From Theristus sp. LFF4_11 (lineage: Eukaryota > Nematoda > Chromadorea > Monhysterida > Xyalidae), in the NCBI GenBank assembly GCA_030248135.1, contig JASANC010004083.1, positions 1-64,000 of the forward strand: DNA of 64,000 bases, read 5' to 3'. A program made the translations under genes and the position numbers. The notes under the pieces are model-generated. The model was given only the letters and a program-made list of their open reading frames with translations, was not told where the DNA came from and ran no database searches. Positions 23,071-35,000 of this stretch are shown one piece after another (position 1 is the stretch's first letter; each line of letters opens with the position of its first letter).

Positions 23071-26000
23071 TCACTGCAACAATGGCCACAAACTGCCGCC
23101 GTACCATTTCTGATCGTGCTTACGGACGGTCTCCAATTCGCCAGCGCTAAAGTTCAACACCTGAAACAAAAAATTTCATGAGTGACGCGGCAATTCAAAA
23201 TTGATCAAGTAAGTGACTCTCGGAAACTCCACCAATATCGTCGAATCGCCGCGTCTCCAGCATAAAAAAACTGCAATACCCCATCTGTACGGTATTCAGT
23301 CGCAGAACCATTGGAAAAAAGACCTCGGATCGATGACAAAAACTGACGCCCCCCCCCGTCACCTGCGCAATCGCACGCAGCATCGGTCGACGGCCATGCA
23401 TCGTCTCACAAAGCATGTACTGCAGCAAGACGTTCTTCAAATACTCCATGTTCGCGTTGCCGGTGTACAGTTTCAATTTCAGCTCCATACAGCGAATCTC
23501 CTCCTTCAGGTGCTCGATCGTTTGATGTCGCTGCAGTTCGGTCGTCACGGCCGAGTGGTGCATGTCGCTGGAAGAACAATGCATAAAATGTGGTTTGACG
23601 CTTGTGATGGTGTGGGCATTAAAAGCCCACTAATTTGGAAATTGACCCGTTTGGGTTGGCAAGGGAAGTAAAACCGGTTTTTTACCATCCTCCCCATTCC
23701 GCCGGCTTCAAAAAACCGGAAAATTGCTCGATTAACCATTAAACGCGTCTTGGAACACGTAAAAAAACTCGTGAAACGCGATAAATCCTCATCATCACAA
23801 AACTCCAAGTCCTAGTCTGTAGACCACGAACTCAGTTATGACAAACAACACAATAGTGTCGCACAGTCACAATTCACAAAGCAACACGCGCGCACACATG
23901 CGATATCACAGCAGCTCGGGTGTGCTCGCGTGCATGTGTGCCAGTGTGTTTGTTGCATCACTGTATCACAGCAACGAGAGCGCGGTCTCTCGAGTGACCC
24001 TTTACCGTCTCGCATTCTCGACGGCGTGCAGTTTCTTCCGGAGCAGCTCGATCTCCAGCTCCTTTCTCGCCAACTCTGCCGTGTAGTACATGTTCGCAGC
24101 ACCACCACTGATGTCACCAGTTGCGCCCGTGGCGATCGCTGTTGCTGCCGCTGTACCCGCTCCGACAGCCCCGCCGCCGCCCGACGTTGTTGTCCCGGTC
24201 GGCGAGGCTCGAAGGCGCACGCTGCCGCTGTGCTCGCACGAATCTGCGTTTTGTTTTGATGCAGACAAAGTAAAATTTATCGACAGTCAGGCTGATTGCT
24301 CGACTGGCTTTTGACATGGTGCTCACTGATTGATACAACCAGAATGCCAGAGCACATGAACGACGTGAATGTTCAGCAATTTGACAGATAGAATTCGAGT
24401 CACAGGCAAACCAGGGGCGACAGCATTTTGTTTGGACCACCATTAGCTCGTGATAGCCGATCAGAATTTCCGATTCAGCAATTCAGGGCTGAATCACAAC
24501 GTTGATGATGGACGTATGGACGCTGAGCACTGAGTCTGTTCGGGACCTGCTTACCAACTGGAAAATGCACGTCAGAACAACATCAAACAGCGCGTTAGCC
24601 ACGCGAGTTCTTGTCATTGTCGACGGGGGGTGGGACGAATTCGCACCGAAAAAATGTCCAGGAGGGATGCAACGAGGGGCGGACAGAAAAAAAACAGAAA
24701 CAGAGAGAAAGAAAAACTGCGGTGCACCTCGCTCAGCGGAGATTTTCCTCGCCGAGCGCGGATCGGCCGGCGGCTCGACGGTTTGCTGCTGCTGGCGAAC
24801 AGTGGCCAGAATCTGGCGGGTCGTCTCGAGCTCGTGCTGCTTCTCGTTCAGCAACGCCTCCGTGCGCTCACGATGACGCTGCGCGCAAAAGTGAACCCCG
24901 GGTAGATTGCCTTGTTGTTGACTGTGCGTTTGTTGGTGAAGGACGGATGGGCACATCACTGATGAGAAATTCTCGGGTCTCGGCCATTCCGGCCGGATCC
25001 GGCAAAATTGCGCCGGAATCCGGACCGGATCCGGGTCCAATTTTAGGCGCCGGAATCCGGAAACCGGACCGGAACCGGCTCCATCCCTGACCACATCACA
25101 TGCACTCATCTGCAGCCCTGTTCCACTGTTTAGTCGCGCTTTGCATCCTTTCTCACTCATCAAAAGTTCTGCGAGTGCTCTCCGTTTCTGTATTTTCTGC
25201 GAACAAAGCGGCAACCCTGACGTTACCTGCGCTTCGAGCTCCATCTGCGCTGTACGCTGTTCGTGCTCTGCCTTCAGCTGGCCGATTGCGCGCGTGTGCG
25301 CTTCTTCTTGCTTCTCCAGCTGTTCGGTCAGTCTGTGCAGTTTTAGAGACCTACGATCAAACTCTATGACATATCCAACTGGCTGATTGGTTGGTGATCA
25401 CGTGATACATGCTGCATTCCGTGCAAACGAAACTTCGCCTTCACAGCGATACATGCACAGAATGCACGCATCCAACCAATCAGCTAGTTGGCTATGTTAT
25501 AGAGTTCGGCTGTACACACACGAATGATGTCCGTACATGTGAAGTGAAACATCGACAACACGCGTATATGACTAGACTAGACAAAAGCGATTCAAAAGCA
25601 ACCAATCAATCAATCAATCAATCAATCAGCTAAAGCGCCAGTCGTTCAGCTGCGTTATGTGGTCACTTCAATTTTCGAAATAGTTCAACAGAAAATATAA
25701 AAACTAAAACATTCCGACTCACGTTTGCACGCGCGCTTCGAACTCCGCTTTCAGGCGAGCATTTTGCTCGTCGAACTGACGCTGCACCTGCTGCTGGGGT
25801 TGCGTGGCACCGGAGGAAACGGGCGAAATCGCAGGGGGCTCCGTGAGGGAAGACGAGGTGAGGCGTTTTCGGGTCTGCAAAAAAGATGGAAATCAAACAG
25901 GCAATTGGAATTTTTCTCACTTGTGCGGTCTTTCGTCAGAAAAAGTTGCCAATTTTTCTGAAATAGAAAATGTAATCATTTGTTCGGTTATTTTTCAGAA

Positions 26001-29000
26001 TTTTTCAGCAAGCCCAAACAGAAAAATTTGCAATCTCAAAAAAATTCACCTTTTTCACCAACCCAAAACCAACCCCCCCCTCCGCGCCGTTCCACCCCAA
26101 CCCCACCACCTCACCTCATCTTCATACCGTCGCACAGTCGCCTGTAGTTTCTGTTTGTATCGCTCTAAGTCCGTCCGCAAACGTTCGCAACGCAGTTGAC
26201 AGTGATCGTGCGCCGAGTCGGAGAACGGAGACTCCAGATGGAGCAGTTCTGAGCATGAAGAAATTAAGGTGCGTTAGCCTGTTATGAATACTGAGACAGC
26301 ACAGCTGAAGTTGGATTCTGGGAAAAAAGGGAAACCAGAACTGGCACAACACAAGTATGTGCCGAGGGAAGAGTTGCCACTCCCATCGATTCTCAATTCA
26401 GTTGTGTTCGTTTTACCATAAATTCAGTTGTGTTAGTTTTACCACAGATTTCATCTGCAGTCTGCAGATACACGCAAACACACTGGCACACATAGTATGC
26501 GCAGTCCAATTACTTTTTAAGATGCACTGTGCAAGGTTTTTTTTCTGGAAGGTTTTTAGCATCATGAAGAACGCATAATATGGAAAGAATGGGAAAGTGC
26601 ACGACGTTGTTGTGAAATCTTCGTTGTGAAATAGGGTAATAGGTATAAAAACCGGCAAACCGTTTTATTCAGCAATCTTTTTTTGCGCTCACCATAGAAC
26701 TGCGTCTCATCGAGCGCATGCAGCGCGCGCATCTTCTCGGCGCAGCGCACCAACGACTGCGTCAGTGTGTCCAACGAGTCATCGTGCTGTGCGTGTTCGC
26801 CCGCGCCGCGCTTGTCCTGTTCCATCTCAACCTCAAGCTGATTGACGCGCTGCTAAAACGGAAAAAACAATTTATTAGAAAAATCTGAAAAAGAAGAGTT
26901 TATATTGCTGTTGACTGAACAGTGGACGTCTGCCCGACGAACTCTACATGAATTATAGGCAATCAGCTGATTGGTTGGTGATCACGTGACGGACTCCACC
27001 CCACACAGCGATGCCTCCACGGCTCCACAGAACGCATGAGCAGCACGTGATCACCAGCCTATCGAGAACAGCCTATAACTCAAGAGTTCAACTGGCACGT
27101 GAATGAGATGGCACGTGAAAACTTTCCGGAAATTATATTCTTCCAAAAAAAACTCCACCTCTACCTTGAGCCGCTCGATCGTGTGCATGTCGTGCACGTG
27201 CTGCGACTGAATGTCGGCCAGTGTGTTCGTCAACTCGGCCATCTTCACCTCGTACACGTCCGCGTGACTGTGCTCACCGGCTTGTAATCGGCGTTCCGCG
27301 TGCGCCGCCCGCACACGCTCCGCGTCCAATTGAGTTTCGTAGCCGGTCTGCAGTGAAAATGGGAGAAATTGCGAAATACTGCTGAAAGCCCCACAATAAA
27401 ATGGTGGTACGCTGCAACGTCCTACAGTCTATCAATCTCGCTAATATATGCAACTAGCTGATTGGTTGGTCATAGCAATTCTCAGCGCTGATTGGTTACG
27501 TCATGAGCAACTATCAGCGTTGATTGATTGTTCATGCGCGATTCTCAGCGCTGATTGGTTGGTCATTACGTCATGTTGCATAGATTTTCCAGATGGACTG
27601 TAGTTTTAAGACAGTGAACTCAACGCTGTGATGTTGCACAGCCACAAACAAACACACAGGCACACTTTCGTTGACAGCGTACGTACGTGTGCTTGTGCGT
27701 TTACGACTGTGCAACATCACAGAGTGCGCTCATTTCAAACATGGACTAGACTGGCTGAACTGACAGATAAATCTGATTTGGTAGCGTGAACTGTTTTTCG
27801 TGTGTCAAGTTATTCGTACTCATTTCAAGATGCATTTCTTGAACGCGGCTTCACAAGTGATGTTGCATTTGCTCTTTCCGACAACTCAAAAACCGTATCT
27901 TCGTGTTCAAAGAATTTTGTAGGTGTTTTCCAGATTTCAAAAGCCAAAGCAACTGCCAGTTTTCGCATGTTCACCTTGAGATTCATGATCTTCTGCTGCA
28001 ACACCGCGATGTCGCTGTCATACTGTTTCCGTTGTTCGGCCAACTTTCGGTTCGCACCAGCTAGCTGACTGTTCAACTGTGCAATTTGCTGCTCCAATTC
28101 CTGTTGTAGTGTTTCACGACAACTGGCGACACTTGCCACCTGGAAAATTCACCGATCTTTATTGCATTTAGAAATTTCACGGTTCCGAAACGTTTTGCAA
28201 GACTTTACATCGGATTGATCTGTTCTATTTCTGCTACAGTTTTCGTCGATCTGCATGAGCAACGTCACCCTCAGCATCAGAGATACACTTAGAATCAATC
28301 AATCAAGTCAGACGGTCAAAAAAACGGCACCACGCGCGATATGCGCTGACGCGAAATTAGTGCGACGAGACCTTTCCGTGATGAGCCAATAAACAACTCA
28401 ACCAAAATTGCATGATGGTTGGTTCCTTGCATTTCGGCCGGGCCAACTGCAGAGATGCAGCGCAGGGCAGGGCATGTAAAGACTGAGGCCCGTTCATACT
28501 GACGTGTGCGCATACGGCACGGCACGTCTTGTATTTTAGCCGTACTACAGACGTGCGTCGGCATAGGTATGGCCTATTTTTTCAAACGTGTCCCACTGAA
28601 ATGACGTCATGTGCCGCCAAACATGCGCTTGCCGTTCACAGCAAACCAGAATTTCCGTTTAGCCGATTTCTTCCCGTAAACAAATGGTGAATGTCGAATC
28701 AGTCACACCAAACTGACATTTTAGTGCCTGTACTTTGACAAACGAGCGTTTTTAAAGCAAATGACGTCATTTTAGTCCGGACACGTTTGAATAAATCCAC
28801 AATACATATGAACCCAAACAGGCCGTTAACATTTTAACAGAAAATCAACAGTCACTCAAATCAGCAAAACACCACGAAACGCGGTTGACCATCATGGTAT
28901 TATCGACTATCGCTGACCTTCTGCGTGAGCTCCGTCTTCGACGTCTGTTCGGTCGTCAATTTCAACTGCAGCTCGTTCAATTGCGCCGCGTAATCCAGCG

Positions 29001-30892
29001 CGTCTGACTGTCGTGCCAGCTGCTCTTGACGGATGGACGCGCGAAGCTCGGCGTTCTGACGAGAAAAAAACGTTTTTTTTGCATTTGATGCTTATTTGAT
29101 TTTAATTTTCACTGTTTTTTATTGTTCCACTGATGGACGGATGAGCGAGCCTGTGCGCACCAATCATAATAAAGCCCATGATTATGGGCTGTGAACACTT
29201 GTAAACCAGCGCTTTGACAATTGCCTGCGCTTTTCAGTTGGTCCTCGCTCACTAACTGGTCGCGTGAGATCGATGCAGCCAATCAACGGACCGAACTGAA
29301 ATTGCGGAACGTACAAAGCGCGGAAGTATATTTCGCAAGAACTCCGATAAAACTGTATGAACAGCATGTAGCACGGAGACCCGTTCACTGTTGAAGAGTT
29401 TTAATGTTTGAAACGATGCAGAACCAAAAAGAACTTCTGATCCGCCGACCTGTTGTTTACACGTCGTCAATTCGGTCTGCAGCTGGTCACGCTGTTGCGC
29501 CGCTTCCAGGCGAGATTTCTCGTGTTCCGCCTGAAAAAAAATGAATGACGCCGTCCCTACACCGACGAATTTACAGCAAATCTCAAAACTGCGTGTGCAC
29601 ACTGCAGCTTGCATCAACGCAGCTCACGGTTGTCCGGCATTCTTGAAGAATAGCGGTTTTTTGAAAAACGCGTGCAAAAAACTCACGGATCGTTTTCTGT
29701 GTAAACTCAAAATCACGGTACATTGAATTACGCGCCTGCAAAAATCACGGGTTTTCAAAAAAAACCGCTATTTTTTCAAGAATGCCGGTTGTCCTCACCA
29801 GCAGCTGTTTGCGGTCAGCCTTGAACGCCGCTTCCGAACGCGATTTCTCTTGTGTGATTGTGGCAAGCGACCTTTGCAGCGTTCGAATCAGGTCGTATGT
29901 ATCGCGATCTTGTGGTACACGTACACCGCCGGCGGCCTCCTGTGGTACACCACCACCGCACTCTGCCGCTGTTTGCCGGTCACCATTGTCTGGCGCTTCT
30001 TCGCTGTTCGACACGCCCGCAACAGCGTCGACTGATAAACTGCCCGCGGAGTCCTGAGCGACGGTATTTTCAATTTCAGTTTTGGTTCTTTGTTCGGCCG
30101 TTTATTTTTAGGTTTGATTTTGCAATTTTGCTTTTGTCATGCAGTTTTTCTTTGGTGTTAGTTTTTGGATTGGCTGTTTTCGATTACTTCTGCTGCTGCT
30201 GCTAAAAATCTCGACGTTCAACTGTCACTACATGGTGGTGTTCACATTTTTTTCAAGTTCGAGACATTTCACTCGTTTGAATGCGAAACTGAGACGACAG
30301 GCGATACAGGGCAAAGTACTGAGACGGGCGTCAAAGCTGCAGTTAAAGTTGCTGCGCAGTTGTAGAGTTCACGAAAACAGAAGTAGTTTTTCAACCGGAC
30401 GTGACCGAATGACGTGTCGTGTCTGACTGAAACCCAATCAGACTGGTCTAGCAAACTTGATGCCACTTGCACGTGGCACCACTTTTGGTTCGAATTTAAG
30501 AAACATTGATTTCGGAACAGCACAATCTCACGTTTGCTTCATTTTCGCTCTGCACAGCAGTGGTTTTTCGTTTGTCGTTCAGTGCGTTCAGGCTGCATTC
30601 CAACGCCTCTTTCTCAGCCAATAAGCCTTTGTACGCGCGAATTACATCTGAAACCAGTGAAAAAAACTGACGAAACTGTTCGTCGGATCGGAGAGTTTTC
30701 CCTGTTCTGTAATTCTTTTCGTGGCCGACGAAGTTGGCGAAAGAAAAAATATCAAAGGCTTTTTCCATTAGCAACAACAAGCGCGCCGCAAAGTTGAACA
30801 AAAAACCGCAAACCTTTCAGCTTTTTCTCATAAAGACTCAATTGTCTCCGCTGATCATCGACAGTCTTTTGCAGCTCGGCGGATCGACTCAT
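23071..30892 (-). CDS. GCC1: GRIP and coiled-coil domain-containing protein 1-like (GCC88) golgin
   Basis: Exons (minus): 30814-30892, 30532-30647, 29799-30053, 29450-29530, 28918-29055, 27975-28139, 27165-27347, 26693-26852, 26115-26248, 25723-25874, 25227-25332, 24728-24878, 24006-24243, 23363-23567, 23071-23160; 2253 nt, 750 aa, close to the vertebrate protein's ~775. The N-terminus has KDVIRAYKGLLAEKEALE; residues about 115-135 include LATITQEKSRSEA; both are hallmark blocks of the family. Heptad-rich coiled coil fills the middle. The C-terminus is a GRIP domain (NMEYLKNVLLQYML) whose Tyr695 is the residue that contacts Arl1 in known GRIP domains. Family proteins sit peripherally on the trans-Golgi and act in endosome-to-Golgi traffic. 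Ala/Gly/Thr-rich stretch at about 595-625. No transfer signs; its many introns carry MITEs. Confidence 0.9.
24960..25091. mobile_element. Small CCGG-rich insertion with an 8-bp direct repeat
   Basis: CACATCAC flanks the block at 24952-24959 and 25092-25099. The interior is dominated by CCGGATCCGG-type repeats and ends CCATCCCTGAC. An 8-bp duplication suits hAT elements, but a matching left terminal repeat is not obvious. It lies in the GCC1-like gene between exons 11 and 12. Confidence 0.4.
25354..25512. mobile_element. TA-flanked MITE with GATCACGTGAT core
   Basis: Ends CGATCAAACTCTATGACATA and the complement of TATGTTATAGAGTTCGGCTG form an imperfect inverted repeat with TA on both sides. 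The interior has CTGATTGGTTGGTGATCACG and its partial complement. Same family as 9219-9368. Confidence 0.6.
26937..27094. mobile_element. Degraded MITE of the GATTGGTTGGTGATCACGTG family
   Basis: GAACTCTACATGAATTATAG at the left and CCTATAACTCAAGAGTTCAA at the right are imperfectly complementary. Both arms contain CACGTGATCACC or its complement. It lies between GCC1-like exons 7 and 8. Edges are approximate. Confidence 0.5.
27425..27600. mobile_element. TA-flanked MITE with internal CAGCGCTGATTGG repeats
   Basis: 176 bp bounded by CAGTCTATCAATCTCGC and CCAGATGGACTG with TA on both sides. Inside, CTCAGCGCTGATTGGTT occurs about three times. A second copy lies in opposite orientation at 63402-63552. 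Confidence 0.65.
27620..27725. repeat. Hairpin with CTGTGATGTTGCACAG ends
   Basis: CTGTGATGTTGCACAG at the left is exactly complementary to CTGTGCAACATCACAG at the right. Inner arms carry the AAACACACAGGCACAC motif and a partial complement, and the loop contains the ACGTACGT palindrome. This is the best-preserved member of the ACACAGGCACAC hairpin family. Confidence 0.7.
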
Positions 30893-32070
30893 CGGTGCAC
30901 GACGTTACAAAAACTACAATACTATGGTTGTTTTCAAACAATTTCAAAAAAAATTCAAAATTCGACATTGAAATGCTTTTTCTTTTGAAAATGCGTTTCA
31001 GATAGTGAGTAGTGGGGGAGGGGCGGGGGGGGGGGGGCTCTTCTTTCCGTAATGCATCATTATTAAAACAGGTGCATGTGCAGTGGCGGTGGCCCCTGCC
31101 CTTTAACACAGGAAAGAAAAATGCAAAAACTTAATTGATCATTTTCACCTTATCAAAAAGGCTTGGCTTAGGATTAGGATTAGGTTTAGGATTAGGAACC
31201 TACAACGACTCATTGCAAGCAACCTCTGATCAGAAATCAAAAAAATCACTTTTAAGTATGTATACAAATCTACAAATCCTTCTTTCTGCTCTGCTCCAGC
31301 CAGTCAAGAAAATAATCCTTTGCGTAAAACTACAAAGCTAAACCGGAGCTGGAGCTGATCCCTGATCCGATCCCAATGTTTCACCCCTTCAACAAATTCA
31401 ATACTTCATTAGGATTACGATTGGCCTTAGGATTAGGAATTCATTGAAACCGAACTAAAACAACAAAACAGACTATAAACTTGGCTTTGGTTTAGTAATG
31501 TAGGCAAAGCTATTCTTTGTTTGTTTGTCAAGGGTAGCGTTGTTTGTTTATGTTGAAGAGCCACATTTAACTGTTTTTGCGGTGAATTTTGCGGCGAGTT
31601 ACGCATGCGGCGCTTCTGTGCTCTGCGGCGTATTTTCTTTCACGCACGGAGGTTATTTTTGTTATTTATGACTTCGGTGCGCCACTTTTTTGTTCCAAAA
31701 AACCAATCTCAAGCCATTTCAACGTTTTGAAGTTGTTGCGCGGTGTTTTTCAAGATGATGAAAAAAAACAAGCCCCGAAATTGGTTCACTTTTTGTTTTA
31801 TCGCAAAACAAACAGAACACAACATCAGAATTTCACACAATGGTTTCATGTTATGCACGTATTTTTTTGCGTCACTAGCCACTGACCCGTGCCGTGTGCC
31901 ATACCGATTCGTGCCACCACATTTATGTACACTATGCAAGTTGATCGTGTGCTCGGACAAAAATGGCAGAACAACAGAGACAAAAGATATCAAAGGAACA
32001 AAATTTGACAATGTTTCATTCACTTGGTGAATGATTTTCCGGTGTTTTGTTTTTCCGGCTGTTCTGTTGT
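30893..32070. other. Spacer between GCC1-like and prolyl oligopeptidase A genes
   Basis: This contains the GCC1-like promoter (- strand) and the 3' flank of the oligopeptidase gene. A G-run of 13 lies near 31025-31037. TTAGGA/TTAGGT units at about 31164-31200 and again near 31409-31440 are degenerate telomere-like repeats in the opposite orientation to those in the ACE gene. No exon recognised. Confidence 0.5.
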
Positions 32071-35000
32071 TCAACTTCTTTGTTTTGATTCATCCACCCA
32101 GGATATTCGAAGAACGCGAGTTATAAACGAGTAGATGTCGGTAATTTCTTCGATCTGAGAAATTAAAAGCAGAATAAGACCTGTGGAAGCTGTCCAATTC
32201 TGAAAGAACGTTTTTTGAAAGGTATAATCGCACAATTTTTGCAGTCGGTTTCCCGGAGCCGTGACCGGCTTTCACTTCGACGCGACAGAGGAGTGGATTG
32301 GTCTGTGTGATTGAGTGCGATGCGACGACGTGGTACAGCTGTGCCATGTACTTGAGGGTGTGGAGGGGTACCACGCGGTCATCGTGGTCGGCCGTGGTCA
32401 ACAGCATCGCTGGAAACTGACCGGTCGATGGGTAGCGAAGGTTGTGCAGTGGCGAGTATCTGGCAAAGTGGAGACGGCCCGCGGGTGTTACACAGAAAAT
32501 GGTACCGGAGAACTGGCAAACCAAAATAGTTGTGATCATGACACAATGGTTTCTCTGCTAGTTACAATATGCGTCGCTGAAATTTGAAAATCGTCTCGTG
32601 CCCCTCACTTGTAAAGAAACTCGAAATCTTCTGGGTCATCAGGATTGCCGAACTCAGGTATCCACGCAGCGCCGATTGTAAATTTGTGGTACCGCAGCAT
32701 ATCCATGACTCTACAACAAAAAACATCATTGCAAAGCGTATTTGAATTTCAAACGTCTATTTGAGAGACTGAAACCCCGAGAAAAACTCTGAAAACACAA
32801 AATAAAGTCAAAATTGCGAAAAGTATACCCAACGGCCGCAACGCCGGCACCGAACAAATTCGGCCGTTGATTCACACAAGCCGCCACTAGCAGACCGCCA
32901 TTTGAGCCGCCTTGAATCGCAAGTCTATCAAAAGATATTTGTCAGAAACTTAAGCAATGAATATAGACTTCAAAATAACAAAAACATCTTTGAAACACAA
33001 AATAATCCATACTTCGGCGGAGATGTGATGTTCGAGTTGACCAGATACTCTGCGATCGCGATGAAATCATCGAAAACGTTCTGCTTCTTTTCGCGCATGC
33101 CCGCCTCGTGCCATTCTTCGCCAAACTCACTGAAATCATAGTAAAAACGAAATAAATAAAGTCAGGCTTTTCTCTGACTGAAAAAAAAATAACTCGCTCC
33201 ACCTGCCTGCCACCGCGGAGATTTGCGAGCACAAAAACGCCGCGCATATTCTGCAGTAGCATCGTTCGCGACAATGAGAAATACGGCAGAATTGCAATGT
33301 TGAAACCGCCGTAGCCGTACAGGAGTGTCGGATTCTGCCCGCTGGTCATGTTTAATGACTGAAAACTTAGAATTAGATTTTTAGATTTGGTTTTATTATT
33401 ATTTGAACAACCAACAAAAACGGTGCAAAAAGGAAACCCAAAAAGTGTACAATATGTAAGTCGGATCTTACGAACCTTTAAAATTGTGTAAAACAAACCA
33501 ATGTTGAACCTTATGATGGACGATATACGCCGGAATCTTGGTGCCATCTTTGCTGGGGATGAACTTTTGCATCACGTTAATCTGACTGGCGTCAAAGCCG
33601 GCGATTTTCGTTCGACGCAATTCCTGTTAAATTTGGAAAAAAATAAATCTGAATAGAAACAATAATGCCGTTTATTGGAATAAAAAATGGACTCAGTTTC
33701 CTTTAACGATTCCACTTACTTCGGGACGCACATTCGGCAGTTTGCTGATGTCACAGCGATATTGGACGCCCGGCGTTGTGAACGACTCGAACGCATAGAA
33801 CGCCCAAAAAACAAAGAAAAAACTTTGAAAAGCAGATTATTGAGATTTTACATGCTTCCATCCATTATATTTTGCAATAAGCATAAACACTGCAATAAAA
33901 CTGTATGAACAAACTATGTGACACGGACGGAGACCCTATTAACAGAAAAATATTTTTTTACCTCAGTCGAATTTTTCTTGCCCGAGAAAGCAGCAACGGT
34001 TCCGATGTCAATCGGGATCTGTTGCAGTCGCGTTCCGCTCAAATCGTAAATGAAAAGCTCGTTCTGAGTTGTTGGAAATAATATGTAACATTTGCAAAGC
34101 GCATAAAACTGATATAGTATCTAAAAAAGGTTGAAAAATTTGACGCCAAAAATACCTTGACATTCTTCATGTACGCCACCACCAGTTTGTCAAGGTCAAC
34201 AACTGAAATCCAATCGATCGTTGCACTCGGTTGCTCTGAGATCACTGTGATCCAGTCTTTCTAAAAAAATTTTCTTCTGATAATTTTTTTCTGAATAAAT
34301 TCACACAAATAATTCAAAACCAATAGTTTTTTACTTACTTCATCTGGTTTATCAAGCGTCATTTTCATCAGTTTAAACATTGGCGCATCATGGTTGGTGG
34401 AGATCAGGAACTCATTGCCATTATTGTCAATATACTGCAAAATTAAAAGAAAATATTAAAAAAAATTAGTTGGCTATTTTGCAGAATTTAAAATAACTTT
34501 TTTAAAACAGCACTAACTGTGTACGTTGCACGCAACTCTGGCACAATTGGGATCAATGTCGGACGTTCTGCAACAATTTTGTTTTTACAGTCGAACTCTA
34601 AATTATGGGGAATTGGATGCTTTCTGTGCAAACCAAACTCCGCACCCACAGCAATTTCTGCACAGAAAGCATGCATACCGTAATCTCAATAATCAGCTGA
34701 TTCCCCATAATTTAGTGTTCGACTGTAGTTGTTGAAGACTTTTCTGTTAACATCCAATCGAACGCTTGCAAATTATTTAATACTAGCCAATTGACCCGTG
34801 CCTACGGCACGGTTATCTGATAAATACAATTGTCATTTTTGAGTGGATTTTGGCTTTTTGAACCGTGCCCACGACCGGTCTAAAAATGCATTGCATTTTG
34901 ATTTTGAGGTGATTTAGTTGTTCCCGTTTTAATTATAATTATCAAAAACAATCTTCTGATTAAGAACACAATCTTTACTGCATTCCCTTTTAAAATTAAA

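Noticed and set aside
32315..32587. Conserved plus-strand open frame repeated at 41906 and 50765
   Set aside because: It is the antisense shadow of the near-identical catalytic exon of the three prolyl oligopeptidases.
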